Source: Pascua guehoae (lineage: Eukaryota > Basidiomycota > Tremellomycetes > Trichosporonales > Trichosporonaceae). Taken from it: 64,000 bases of DNA. The notes beneath the pieces were generated by a model. That model did no database searches and was not told where the DNA came from. It was given only the letters and a program-made list of their open reading frames with translations. The stretch's first letter is position 1. The number at the start of each line of letters is the position of its first letter. A program made the position numbers and the translations under genes. The stretch lies in assembly GCA_001600415.1 (NCBI GenBank), contig BCJX01000001.1, positions 1,673,676 through 1,737,675 on the forward strand. Direction: 5' to 3'. Shown one piece after another: positions 31,947 through 41,936 of this stretch.

Positions 31947-31995
31947 CGACCGAGCACAATGTGGCAGTCTCGATACTTTCCCGTCGCACCTGTAC
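31947..31995 (-). repeat. Relic copy D of a short dispersed element
   Basis: On the minus strand it reads GTACAGGTGCGACGGGAAAG then TATCGAGACTGCCACATTG, translating to VQVRRESIETATLCSV. It is inverted relative to copy C about 200 nt away. Confidence 0.55.
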
Positions 31996-32358
31996 CAGCC
32001 ACTACCCCTTGTAAACCGTTTGCGCTTGGCCTGACTCGGTAGGGGCCACTCGAACACCTTTCACCTCCCGCACACCAGGCGGGAGTCTGGCTTGCGTCAC
32101 AGCCCGCTCATACGGTCCAGACTCAGTTCATATCCACGGTACAGGCTTCAACAGTCCGCATGGTACCAAGTTGCTTCATTCATGACACGGATCGTTAAAT
32201 GTCGTATCTTGACTCAATCACCTGGTATGTTAGCACCACGCTCCAGCTCCGCCCTGGCAAACTCACTGATCAACTATGTGCGACCCCCCCGGTCAACAGC
32301 AGGGGACATTGTCTGCAATGTCAGCAACCGTGGAACACCACGTACCCACCGATCGTCC

Positions 32359-32958
32359 TTAGGCGAGTCCGAGTAGCGCGACCGCAGCGGCCGAGATGCC
32401 GACGACGACGAGGGCTGCGGGGATACTTGTAGGCCTCGTTCCCGACTTGAAATCACTGCTGGCGGGGTGGACGTCATTGTAACTACGCCCCTTTTTATCC
32501 TTGCACTTGGGAGAAGTGTCCTTGCAGGGATTTGTCCGGTCTGCAAACCAATACGTGCCCTCATCCGCGGCGTTGGCGATAACCGAGTCGGCCAGGCAGG
32601 CCCACCCATTGTCGGTCGCGTTGATCTGGCTGTTGTTTTGGACCTCGTCGCACACAAGCTCGGCGCAGGCCTCGTTTGCAAAAGTGCACACCGTGGGGTA
32701 CTTTTCGGGCTCGTAGCCGTAGCTCAGCCCCCCTTCGGGGGTGGGGGAGACGTTGTACTGGCCCTCCTTGCATTTGCCGCTCTTGAGTGTGAATGGGATG
32801 ACGACCTCTACGGCGTAGCGAGGAGCGTACTGGCAAAACTTGAACTCCGGCTCCATGTCCGGGCACATTGCCGCCCGACACGTCTCGTCGTTGGGCACGT
32901 CGATCTGTAGAGTGGGAGTGTAAAAGTTGTCCCGGGAAGCAGTAGTGATGTTGGACAT
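32359..32958 (-). CDS. Cys-rich protein with C-terminal hydrophobic anchor
   Basis: A single-exon ORF of 199 residues starting MSNITTASRDNFYTP; an in-frame upstream ATG at 33069 gives a 236-residue form without added conserved features. I do not recognise the family. About ten Cys residues are spread through the middle (for example RAAMCPD, FKFCQY, CTFANEACAELVCDE, KCKDKKG). Several N-x-S/T sites are present. The last ~20 residues (IPAALVVVGISAAAVALLGL) are strongly hydrophobic with no charged tail, as in a GPI-attachment signal or tail anchor. No N-terminal signal peptide is visible, which is odd for a GPI protein; a missing upstream exon could explain it. Possible cell-surface protein, by inference. 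Convergent with tRNase Z. Confidence 0.6.
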   Translation of the reverse strand: MSNITTASRDNFYTPTLQIDVPNDETCRAAMCPDMEPEFKFCQYAPRYAVEVVIPFTLKSGKCKEGQYNVSPTPEGGLSYGYEPEKYPTVCTFANEACAELVCDEVQNNSQINATDNGWACLADSVIANAADEGTYWFADRTNPCKDTSPKCKDKKGRSYNDVHPASSDFKSGTRPTSIPAALVVVGISAAAVALLGLA

Positions 32959-33566
32959 GGTGGGTGTTCTTGTAATGTGTGCTGTCGACGGAGGGTGGCG
33001 ATGGGCCAAGAACGAGTGGGCGAGCCTTGTTATATTCTCTGGGGAAGCAGGCCATAAGCTGTGCACCAACGTCTAGGTCCCAGAAACCGTTGGTCTCGTG
33101 ACCAAGAAGCTAGGGAGGTCGGGGACTGGACTTTAAAGCAGGAACAACTCTAAAGTCCAGTCATATCGGGAGAGATAATGTAAGGCACCGTTGTGAGGTG
33201 GGGTTGTGAACGAGTTGGGCTCTGTTCCTGCCAAGCTTCAGCTCTTCACCGCCACACCCACGCTCTTGGCGTGAGTCATGAAACGAGTATCCCAACACCC
33301 ACTCGTCCCTTTTCGTTCCCTTGTCGTCTGCTTGCGAATTGCCAACTAACAGCATGATACACCTGCAATATCACTGTGACTCTCACCGGAAACGCTTGCT
33401 CACTGCAGCCCAAAGTACGTTGAAAGATGAAGAATGGTAGTTGGCATCTCGAATTACATCGCCCCGTCCTTCTACGCTCTACTCCGTCCGTCTCTATGTG
33501 TCTCGGCTCAATCTCTCCTACATAAAACTACTAATACCTGAAGGTGATCACGATAGAAGATAAACC

Positions 33567-33606
33567 CCGGGGGGGTGGGGGGGGGGGTGGGGGGTCGGGG
33601 GGGGTT
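33567..33606 (+). repeat. G-rich homopolymer tract
   Basis: Runs of G broken by single T or TC form a ~40-nt tract. It lies in the 877-nt stretch between the Cys-rich gene and the small uncertain gene. The length is likely to vary and may be imprecise in the assembly. Confidence 0.85.
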
Positions 33607-33752
33607 TTTCAGGCTGTCGAACCCTGTCGTGTGTTAGTGATGGTTGACGAATCCTGGGGCAGCTGGTAGAGAGTACGGGCGGGCAGGGGTTTGATGCCGT
33701 GTTTGTGGATACGTTTGCGGAGGGGTATGAGGGTGAGTTTGGGTTGGGTCCT

Positions 33753-33798
33753 GGGGGGGGGGGGGGGGGGAAAGGGGGGGGGGGGGGGGGGGGGGGGG
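33753..33798 (+). repeat. Poly-G tract, ~46 nt with one AAA interruption
   Basis: G(18) AAA G(25), just downstream (3') of the small uncertain minus-strand gene. Read on the minus strand it would give poly-Pro in any ORF crossing it, which is an artefact of the homopolymer. It is a potential G-quadruplex and an assembly hazard. The rest of 32959-33835 holds no gene I can support. Confidence 0.85.
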
Positions 33799-33835
33799 TA
33801 GGGGAGTCGGATCGCGAGGGGAAGACCGGCGGCGT

Positions 33836-34352
33836 CTACACGGTATAGGTCGTCTCGGGGTCGTAGTCGAGGGCGGGGTGACGAGCGTTGACTGACGTGG
33901 TGCCTTGCGTGGCGAGCGGCGGCGAGACGGTCGCCGGGGCCGTAAGGGAGACAAAGCTCGAAGGTTATGACCTGTGGCATCATCACTCGTCGTCAACCAC
34001 GTCAAGGAGGTAATGGTGCGCGAGATACCCGATGGGCCTCACGTGAAGGGGTGGGCGCTTGGGGGTGAGGTGGTTTTTTTTCTTGGGTGTTCTTCTGAAC
34101 GGTCAGCATTGTGTACCAGTGGCGTGGACACATCTTTGAGCAAGGGGAGAGTACTCACGGGGAGCCGAGGACTGTCGTCGTCACTGAAGAACCAGTCTTG
34201 TCCTCGGATGCAGGTAGGGTGCGAGGCACAGTACCAGAGGACGACTGTACGGCAGCCCGGTGGGTCAGCAAGGCAAGTTGGAATATGGGTGGTTGACGAG
34301 CACTCACGGAGAACTGGGCGAAGAACGGATGGACGGGCTTGGACGGTGACAT
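33836..34352 (-). CDS. Small uncharacterised multi-exon gene
   Basis: Exon 1 (34352-34308) encodes MSPSKPVHPFFAQFS and is followed by a good GTGAGT intron ending at 34245. Exon 2 (34244-34159) encodes SSSGTVPRTLPASEDKTGSS and so on, and ends in another GTGAGT. A third, Lys-rich exon starting near 34099 (RTPKKKNHLTPKRPPLH) is plausible. The last exon probably ends ARHPALDYDPETTYTV with a TAG at 33836-33838. I could not join the last two exons in phase, so the 3' half is tentative. No family is recognised. The HPFF start resembles short protein-binding motifs but that is not evidence of function. Confidence 0.35.
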
Positions 34353-36005
34353 GGTGGGCAGACGAGGAATACTAACAGCAGCAGAAACGCAGTACCCAAG
34401 TCAAACTGACAACCACGGCATTTGTGATGGTGTAGGTAAATTCTAAATAGATGTCAATCAATCCATGGAACTGGTCATGAGCGACCAAGGCCGTGCGCAG
34501 AGACATGTTGTGACAGCTGGTATGGTCAGTCCACTTGACACGCCCGACGCATAAATATTCTGGCCGCGTACATTATAATGGCAGCTGATACGCTCACCTC
34601 AACCTTGAATAAATCAAGGGAAAGAGTAAAACAGTGAAGCCAAGGCGTGCCAGAGGACTGCCATGAAGTCCTGTTACTTGAGTGGCTAAAACACCATTCC
34701 CGAGCTATGAGACAACTTGGCACATTCACCTCTGAACACGTACAAGAGGGTGGCAGCGGAACACCTATTTCCTCCTTTATCCCTCTCGCTGGAGAACTTG
34801 GCTCATGGGAATGTCAAAGCAGTATATTTTTTGCCATAGGGGCTTCTGAATGTTGCTTGGGCTTTGGAAGAATCTGATAGAATGGATTTCGACTCGTGTC
34901 GCGGCGATCCTGCCACAACCGTCGATCCTGCCACACAGCCAATTGGGATGAGTTACTGAAGCAAATCACTCATCCCAGCACTTCACAACGATGGCACCCC
35001 AGCCATTGATACTGAGGTCGACACTATCCTCAAGCGGTTTACACGCAACCTTGCCGGGCAGAGAAGAACGAAGCTGCCTCTCGATTCTCACCACGGGCAT
35101 GGTAGAGGGTACAGTCGTACGTTGAGCGTATCCATGACACCATTGATACTTCTGGTCACACGTGGTGTGTATGCAGAAACATATAAACTATAAACTTCGA
35201 GACAGACCACGTGGCAGCGGCGATGATGTGTACAGTGTACAGGGGCAAGCTCGAAGGGGCAGTCCGAAGGTGGCGGTGACAACACTACTCCCACTTCCAC
35301 GTAGGGCCTTTGTGCTCCCTGCCACGCCCAACTTCCTACTACACATTTCCAGCGCGTCCTACTGTTTCACATGCCCTGGTAAATTATCTGTCGGCCATAT
35401 GACCACAAGACTATAGCGAGAGGATGTGGAGATGAACTCATTGTGAAGGGGTGGCATGAACAGGGCTCCAGAGCGTCCGTCGATGGTGCCACACGGCCAT
35501 GGCCGTGTCGCCCATTTGGGACGACCAAGCGCGCTAGCAGCGTGCACGGGATCAAAGTGCCACGTGGATGATCAATGAGTTGGTGGCGCGGGGTTGGAGC
35601 GGGGGAGCGGCGGCCCTGGCCGGGTGGTGCGGTGCTGTGCGGTGCGGGAAGTTGGTGACGTGCCTTAGGTGCTGGCGGAGCACTGCCCTTTGACATGTGC
35701 CGTGATTTCCAGGACGGCGCGAGGAGGAAGCGTGCACACCTCCTTGTCGTGTGCCTTGCCATCAACCATTGCAACCTATCTTTGTCAACGCGACAATTGT
35801 CCCACATCCCCCCCTCAACTCTTTCTCCCTCTCCCTCTCTCTCACACACGCGCACACCGCCCCTGCGTCGCCCTCGCCGCATTCTCCCTCGTCCCCTGTC
35901 TCATGGCGTAGGACCCACTCGACCACAACTCCACTCTCTGTCGCCACCGGGCCGCGTCCGGCATCGCACCCCATCGGCGCGCGCGCGACGACCACTACTG
36001 GCGCG
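34353..36005. other. Intergenic region, no gene seen
   Basis: This is about 1.65 kb between the small minus-strand gene and the NIPA-type transporter. The first ~1.2 kb has mixed composition with short unconserved ORFs and a small direct repeat GATCCTGCCACA at 34906-34936. The last ~250 nt are pyrimidine-rich with CTCTCTC runs and probably form the transporter promoter and leader. Confidence 0.45.
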
Positions 36006-38616
36006 ATGGGCATCTCGGTCTTTGCGGCGATTGTCGTCGGCCTCGCGTGCTCGTTTGTGCAGTCGCTTGGTGAGTGTGTTTGGGGAGGGTACTGCGGCCG
36101 GCCACTGGGCGCTGGGTTTGTTTGGGCATTCCATCGCGCGCCAGTTGTGCGCGACAGCTGTGCAGTGATTCTCGTTGCTGCTCTTCCGTCGGAGCTCTTT
36201 CACCCGTTGTGGTCCCCTGCCGGTCTCCAGCTTGCCTACCACCGATGTCGCCTCACACCGTCGACTTCTACGCCCCCNNNNNNNNNNNNNNNNNNNNNNN
36301 NNNNNNNNNNNNNNNNNNNNNNNNNNNNNNNNNNNNNNNNNNNNNNNNNNNNNNNNNNNNNNNNNNNNNNNNNNNNNCGCTCCCCGCTAACCACCAGGCC
36401 TCACGATCCAGCGCAAATCCCACGTCGAAGACGAAGCAAAGGCGCCCGAGCACCGGCAGACGGCCGTCCGGCGACCGCTCTGGATTGTCGGGTTTGCCGT
36501 CTACATATCGAGCAATGTCTTTGGATCGGGTGAGTACGACTTTGGGCAATTCTGCCGGTCGGGGGCGAGGACCGGAAGAGTTGCAAGAGGGGGTCGGTGC
36601 GGTGTGTTTCGTCTTGCAGAACCTTGGTGCCAGCCTTACCGTGGTGCGGTCGTGCAATCGTGGTGTCGTCCTGTGCATCCAGTGCATCCTGGTGCTGTCC
36701 CATTGCCATCCCCGTGCCATCCCACGGTGCTGCTGGAATCACCATGGTCTGTGCTTGCTACAGCACGACCCCCTTGGCCGGCACTGCCCACACCAACCCC
36801 CTACTTCTCCCCTTCCCACACTAGCACGCTGCTGACACTTGGCAGTGTTCCAAATCGGTGCCCTCCCAATCGTCGTCCTCGCGCCGCTCGGCGGCATCTC
36901 GCTCCTATGGAACAGCGTGCTGGCCCACCTGCTCCTCGGCGAGGGCTTTACGTCGACCATGATGCTTGGCACAATATTGATTGCCGGCGGCGCCGTCCTA
37001 ATTGCCATCTTTGGCGTCGTGCCCGACAGCAACCACAGCCTCGACGAGTTGATGGCGCTGTGGGCGCGCGGACCGTTTCTCGTCTTCTTCTCGGTCATCT
37101 GCATTGCAATCGTGCTCGTCCTTGCCACAGCGCACATGACCGCGTGGCGTCTCGACCGCGGTATCCGACTCCCAGATGACGAGACCAGCGACTATGCGTC
37201 GCCGACATTTGGTGCCACCGAGGCGCCGATCCCCTTCCGCATCGTGGACCGCGAGCCATTGGATCCATTGGATCCTGACGCTCCGGCCCGGCCGACACCG
37301 GCGGACGCGAAAAAGTCGGTCCACTTTGCTGGCCTCGGTCTTGGCCTTGACCTGGACGGTCTCGATGCCGACGAGCACCGGCGCGCGCGTACCCGTACGC
37401 TCGTGGGACTCGCATTCGCCGCCGCGAGCGGTACGCTCTCAGGTCTTTGTCTCGTTATTGCAAAGGCCGCCATCGAGCTTGTCATTGCCACCATCGACTA
37501 CTGGCGTACGGGCCGTGGCACCAACGAGTTTACACGCGTCGAGACGTGGTTCCTCGTCGCCGGTCTCGGTGTCGTCGCCATTCTCCAGCTCGTGTACCTC
37601 AATTATTCGCTCACGTTTGCAAGCCCCGCTCTCATCTGCCCGCTTGCATTTTGCTTTTTCAACCTCGCGTCCATCTTTGGTACGTACCACGTCTCAACCC
37701 TCACTAACACTTAGACGGCCTGGTCTTCTACAACCAGCTGAGCCAATTGAGTCCGCACCAGATCATGCTCGTGTCCGTCGGCGTTGCCATTCTCCTTGTG
37801 GGTGTGTGGGTCGTCTCGGCGGTCCAGCCGACGGGCCAGGGCGGAGTCGAAGTGGGCACATGGGCAGAAGACGAGTCGTTATGCGACGAGCCCCTCGAAA
37901 TCGACTATGACTTTGACGAGGCCCACGACGAGCTCGAGGCGGCCAACGGCGCGACATTCCTTCCCGGGGACGGCGTGCCGACAGACGAGCCGCCCAAGCC
38001 GCTCGACCCGCGGCTCCCAAGTCCAATCAGCACCACTATCGTATCCCCTCCCCCCGTCGGACTCCCCCATCCGTCTACCCATCCACACCCTTCTCAGCCG
38101 CCCCTTTCTGCAGCCCCACACTCGCCGACATCGCCACACCGCCGCCGCCGGCCGCGATACGGCACACTCATCCCCGAATTCCGCACCGGCGCACCCACGG
38201 GCTTCGCATTCGGTATCGGCGCGGCCAGTCCCGGCTTCGCCCTCCGCTCCAACAGCATCAGCCACGGGAGCAGCAGTGGCCTCGGCCTGCACGGCACGAC
38301 CGGGATCGCGAGCGGGATCGCGCCCACGTCGCGCCTCCGCCACGGCCACGGGCGGAGCAGGAGCGAAGACGACGCCGTGGCCGCGGCCATTGCGACGCGC
38401 CGCCGCTCCATGCCCGTGCCCCGGAGCGCGGACGCGTTTGATGCAAGTCACGTCGTCATGGGGTTACCCGCGACCCAGCCCATTCCGGAAGCTACGACGC
38501 TGCCTGCAGCCGTGCACCCTCCGACACATGCGCAGGGGCACGTCGAGCACACGATTGCGGCGTGGGCCGCCGACGCGCCCCGCTCGCGTACCTGGTGGCC
38601 GTGGGGCGGACGCTGA
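36006..38616 (+). CDS. NIPA-type magnesium transporter (contains assembly gap)
   Basis: This is a predicted Mg2+ transporter of the NIPA/DUF803 family with about nine membrane helices. Exons are 36006-36069, 36398-36529, 36846-37679 and 37715-38616, all in phase. Conserved parts are FAAIVVGLACSFVQSLGL then TIQRKSHVED, NVFGSVFQIGALPIVVLAPL, LLWNSVLAHLLLGEGF, YLNYSLTFASPALICPLAFC and FYNQLSQLSPHQIMLVSVGV. The first helix and the QRKSH loop flank intron 1, which contains the run of N, so the gap falls in non-coding DNA. A hydrophilic insert (about residues 180-255) lies between helices and a long disordered Ser/Pro/His tail (about the last 250 residues) follows the final helix. The start at 36006 is chosen for fit; the frame is open upstream, so an earlier ATG is possible. 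Confidence 0.85.
36277..36377. other. Assembly gap (run of N)
   Basis: About 100 unspecified bases, probably a fixed-size gap placeholder. It lies within intron 1 of the NIPA-type transporter gene. The true length and content are unknown. Confidence 0.98.
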
Positions 38617-39126
38617 GCGTTGTATCCCTGTATACTATGTTAATGTTAGACGCGTAGATTGGTGCCAGAGGTGTTGGGCGGCGTGTGAACCGAGTCGGTG
38701 TGTGCCAATGTGGCGATTGTGGGGTTTCTTGTTTACTGACTCTGCGAGCTGGTGCCCACCAGGTAAGCCTAAAGGGATGTGTGATCACGAGACACGTCCA
38801 AGGCAGCACAGAGAGAAGAGTTGCTGCTGTATGCAACCCTGGTGGATCGTGACGTTTATGAAGGGAATTGCTCGAGTCGCCTCCTAGATGGTGTTTGGGC
38901 CTTGCGAGCTCGTGGATGGCGACTGAGGCCGTTGCCCCGGTGTATCATTGACGCTCGACATTGACAAGATATACGGAGGGTGAACTGCCAATGCATACCA
39001 AAGTCCTTACTGTACAGATATCCCTCTACTGCACCGGTTGTCATCTGATGCCGTGATTCACGTCCCTCTGTCCATGCCCACCGTTGCACAGCTAGCCGCA
39101 GGTCGTCTCCCAACCCAACTCCGAGG
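38617..39126. other. Convergent intergenic region
   Basis: This is about 510 nt between the convergent ends of the transporter and GT90 genes. I see no gene, RNA or notable repeat. Confidence 0.5.
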
Positions 39127-41936
39127 TCATGGCTCGTTGCGCTCTTGGCGATGGAAATCCTGGAGCACAAAGTCCTGCTCGTCAGCGTCCGCGGCACCAC
39201 GACTTTCCACTCACCATCTGGCCGTTGTCACGATTGGGCGACACCAGACGTGCGTATTCGAGATACATCCGGAACATGTAAATCTGGAGGTCTTCCCTTC
39301 GCCACGCTGAGAGACAATGTCAGCCAAACTCCCACCCAGGCTTCTGCCCGACTCACTCCTCTCGACCCAGCACTGCCCGTTGAGTGCTATCCGCCGTGCG
39401 ACCTCGTCGTGGCCCCCCTTGCCCGACGGCGTGCCGCGGAACCACGCAATGATCGAGTACAGGTCGGAATAGTCCATTTTGAGTGGCACATAGGCAAACC
39501 ACGCTGGGAGATGGTGCGAGTTCCACTCTGGGAAGACGGTCGCCTTGAACACGACGTTGAGGCTGGACATGAGCCGGGGGAAGCGCGAGCTCCACGCGTT
39601 GCCGTCCGTGTCAATCAGGTATTTAAAGTCGTTGGAGCGCTCGGGCTTGTCCTCGGGCGCAAAGTCATACTCGTCGAGCATTTCCTGGCACGTGCCGTCA
39701 TTTTTGTCGCACTGCCAGTCGTGGCCGGACATTTTCACGTCCATGTAGTGCTGGCCCAGCTCTTGGAGCGTATAGTTTTCGTACCTTGCCATGCCCGACG
39801 ACCCGACGGGCAACAGCACAGACGTCTCGGTCTCGGCGTCCTTGTAGTTTGCCAGCGTGTGCAGACGCTCGCGATGGGACTGGCGCCACTTTGCCCCGGC
39901 CTTTTTATTGTGGTTCAAGCCCGTCGCCAGACCGCGCCAGTAGACTTTTTCGCTCTTCTGGTCCCATTCGCGGTCAAAACCGACGTCATCGCGCCGTCCG
40001 TCTTTCCCAACGGGCGTGATTGGAATGTCGCCGTTGAGGACCATTTTAGACTGGACAAAGATTGGGTACAGTTTGCTGTGTGGTTGCGGCTTTGTGTCGG
40101 GCCCGTGCTCTTCGAGCATCATCCCATGAGTCTCCATGAGCTACGAGTTAGCTAGGACTGTGTCCGACTCGTTCCCGACTCACCGAAGGGTGGTTGCACG
40201 GGTTCATTGCGTCAATGTGGTCGACGATAAAAGTGTCGGTCGCAGCTATGCTGTCAGCCAACGATAGGTTCAACGCACGTACGCTCTTCCTTCACGCCCT
40301 TGTTGAGAGGGGATATCGGCGCGCACGCTCCATGCCAGTCGAGCTTATGGTGGTCCTGCTCGTTGGGGTCGTTTGACACTGGCCCAGTTAGTACCATACG
40401 GGACACCATACCAGCCTCACCCTTGTGTTGTCTAGCGGCAGAGTCGAGCTGCTGCCAACGTTGCCAATTGAGCAAGACTGACGGCTGGTCGTGGACAGAA
40501 AATGTGGCACTGGGATGAGCTGCAGTCCTCACCGCGTTCGCTTACCGAAGACTAGGGAGCAGGTTGATAAACGGCTCCATCAGGTTGATCTGGGCGTCTG
40601 CACGTCGTGTGCTCGCCCACCACTTGTCGCGCGAAAAGTTGTCGTTCCACTGAAGCTCGACCCTGCCGTCGTGGATAATGAGCGTAAACGTCTCTTCAAT
40701 CTTTTCGACCTCTTTCAGGCGTTGTTGGAGAGTCGGGATAGGGAGGCCATAGTAGACCATGAGCGATTCCATGACGCTGGTGGTTAGCCACGGAGCGAGG
40801 AGCAGTGTAAATAAGAGAAGTAGAGATGTCCTGGATTCGAGGTGTTGCGGAGGAGTTCGGCTTGCCCTGGTGCCGGCTTGTCCTGGAGCCAGCTGGACCA
40901 GCAGAGCACTGGAGCAGCAGAGAACGAGGGCTGGAGAGCACGCGAGAACGAGAAAACGAGAAAACGAGAAAACGAGAAAACGAGAAAACGAGAAAACGAG
41001 AAAACGAGAAAACGAGAGAAGGAGAGAAGGAGAGAAGGAGAGAAGGAGAGAGGGAGAGCACGAGAGCACGAGAGAACGAGAAAACGAGAGACGAGAGCAC
41101 TAGAGCATGAACACTAGAGCATGAGAGCACTGAGCCAGGAGAGCACCGAGCCAGGAGAGCACCGGAGTAGCAGAGCGCCCGTGGATCATAGCACCAGAGA
41201 ACCAGAGCACCAGAGGACCACAGCACTAGAGCACAAGAGAACGAGAGGGCCAGAGGACCAGAGGGCCATGGACCACAACACCAAGCATCACAGCACCAGA
41301 GCATGCACGTTCCACCAACCATCAACAGACCCGAGAGCCCACTCACGTATCAAACTCGTCGATGAGGAGCACATCCCGCTGCTTTGCAAAGATGTACCTG
41401 ATGTCAGCTCGCCCATCCCCAACCCCCAAACCTTCCGAACCTCACCACCCCCCCATCGAACCCTCCAACCCCCACCATCGACCCCTCCCTTGACCAGCCC
41501 TTGGCACTCACCACGAATCAAAGCCCTTTGGCGGCGGCCGCTTCCACTTGGCCACATACTTGTCATACGCCTCGACGAGCGTCCTGCTCTGCCCGTCCAT
41601 CATCTCGTTCCACCTCCGCTCGCCATCGCGCACAAACCCGAGAAACGGGTGGACCGTGCCATTCTTGGCCCTAAAGATGCCCGGCGACACCTGCTCCGTC
41701 TCCATGTCGCGCGCGAGGGCCTGTTCCTCGCGCGACAGCGCGTCAAAGGGGGACAGGAAGAGGCATGTCCCGTCCTCGTCGTATTCGACTGGCCGGCGGG
41801 CGGAGCCAAACGACGGGAGGAACGAGAGGGACGGCGCGTGGAGTGACGTGGTGTGGAGGAGGAGGAAGAGGGTGACGAGGGCGGCGGCGATGGCGAGGAC
41901 GCGTCGGGAGAGGGAGCGGGGGAGGAGGGCCGCCAT
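39127..41936 (-). CDS. CAP10-like GT90 glycosyltransferase
   Basis: Glycosyltransferase family 90 includes cryptococcal Cap10 and Cxt1 and animal Rumi; members transfer xylose or glucose in the Golgi or ER lumen. Nine exons (minus: 41936-41512, 41397-41347, 40776-40546, 40509-40421, 40378-40283, 40245-40184, 40140-39357, 39306-39215, 39174-39127) give 625 residues. A type II signal anchor lies near residues 10-30 ([18 protein letters not shown]). Family motifs include [49 protein letters not shown] and the end [20 protein letters not shown]. Intron 2 (565 nt) is filled by an 8-nt minisatellite. The last intron may be retained, giving an alternative short C-terminus. Capsule or cell-wall glycan synthesis is the likely role, by family. 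Confidence 0.87.
40943..41330 (+). repeat. Octamer minisatellite in GT90 intron 2
   Basis: An 8-nt unit ACGAGAAA repeats about eight times (40948-41012), then drifts to GGAGAGAA (four or more copies), then to GAGAGCAC and CAGAGCACC variants up to about 41330. It fills most of the intron between the exons ending at 41347 and starting at 40776. On the transcript strand it reads as a TTTCTCGT pyrimidine array. Confidence 0.85.

Larger units (their letters stand above)
31166..32358. other. Intergenic region with two inverted relics
   Basis: This is about 1.2 kb downstream of tRNase Z and convergent with the next gene. It contains two copies of the dispersed element in opposite orientation (31700-31748 and 31947-31995) but no intact ORF of recognisable family. 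Confidence 0.5.

Noticed and set aside
33609..33986. Minus-strand frame with poly-Pro segments
   Set aside because: The Pro run comes from poly-G homopolymers whose length is unreliable. A more protein-like C-terminus with its own stop at 33836 lies in another frame.
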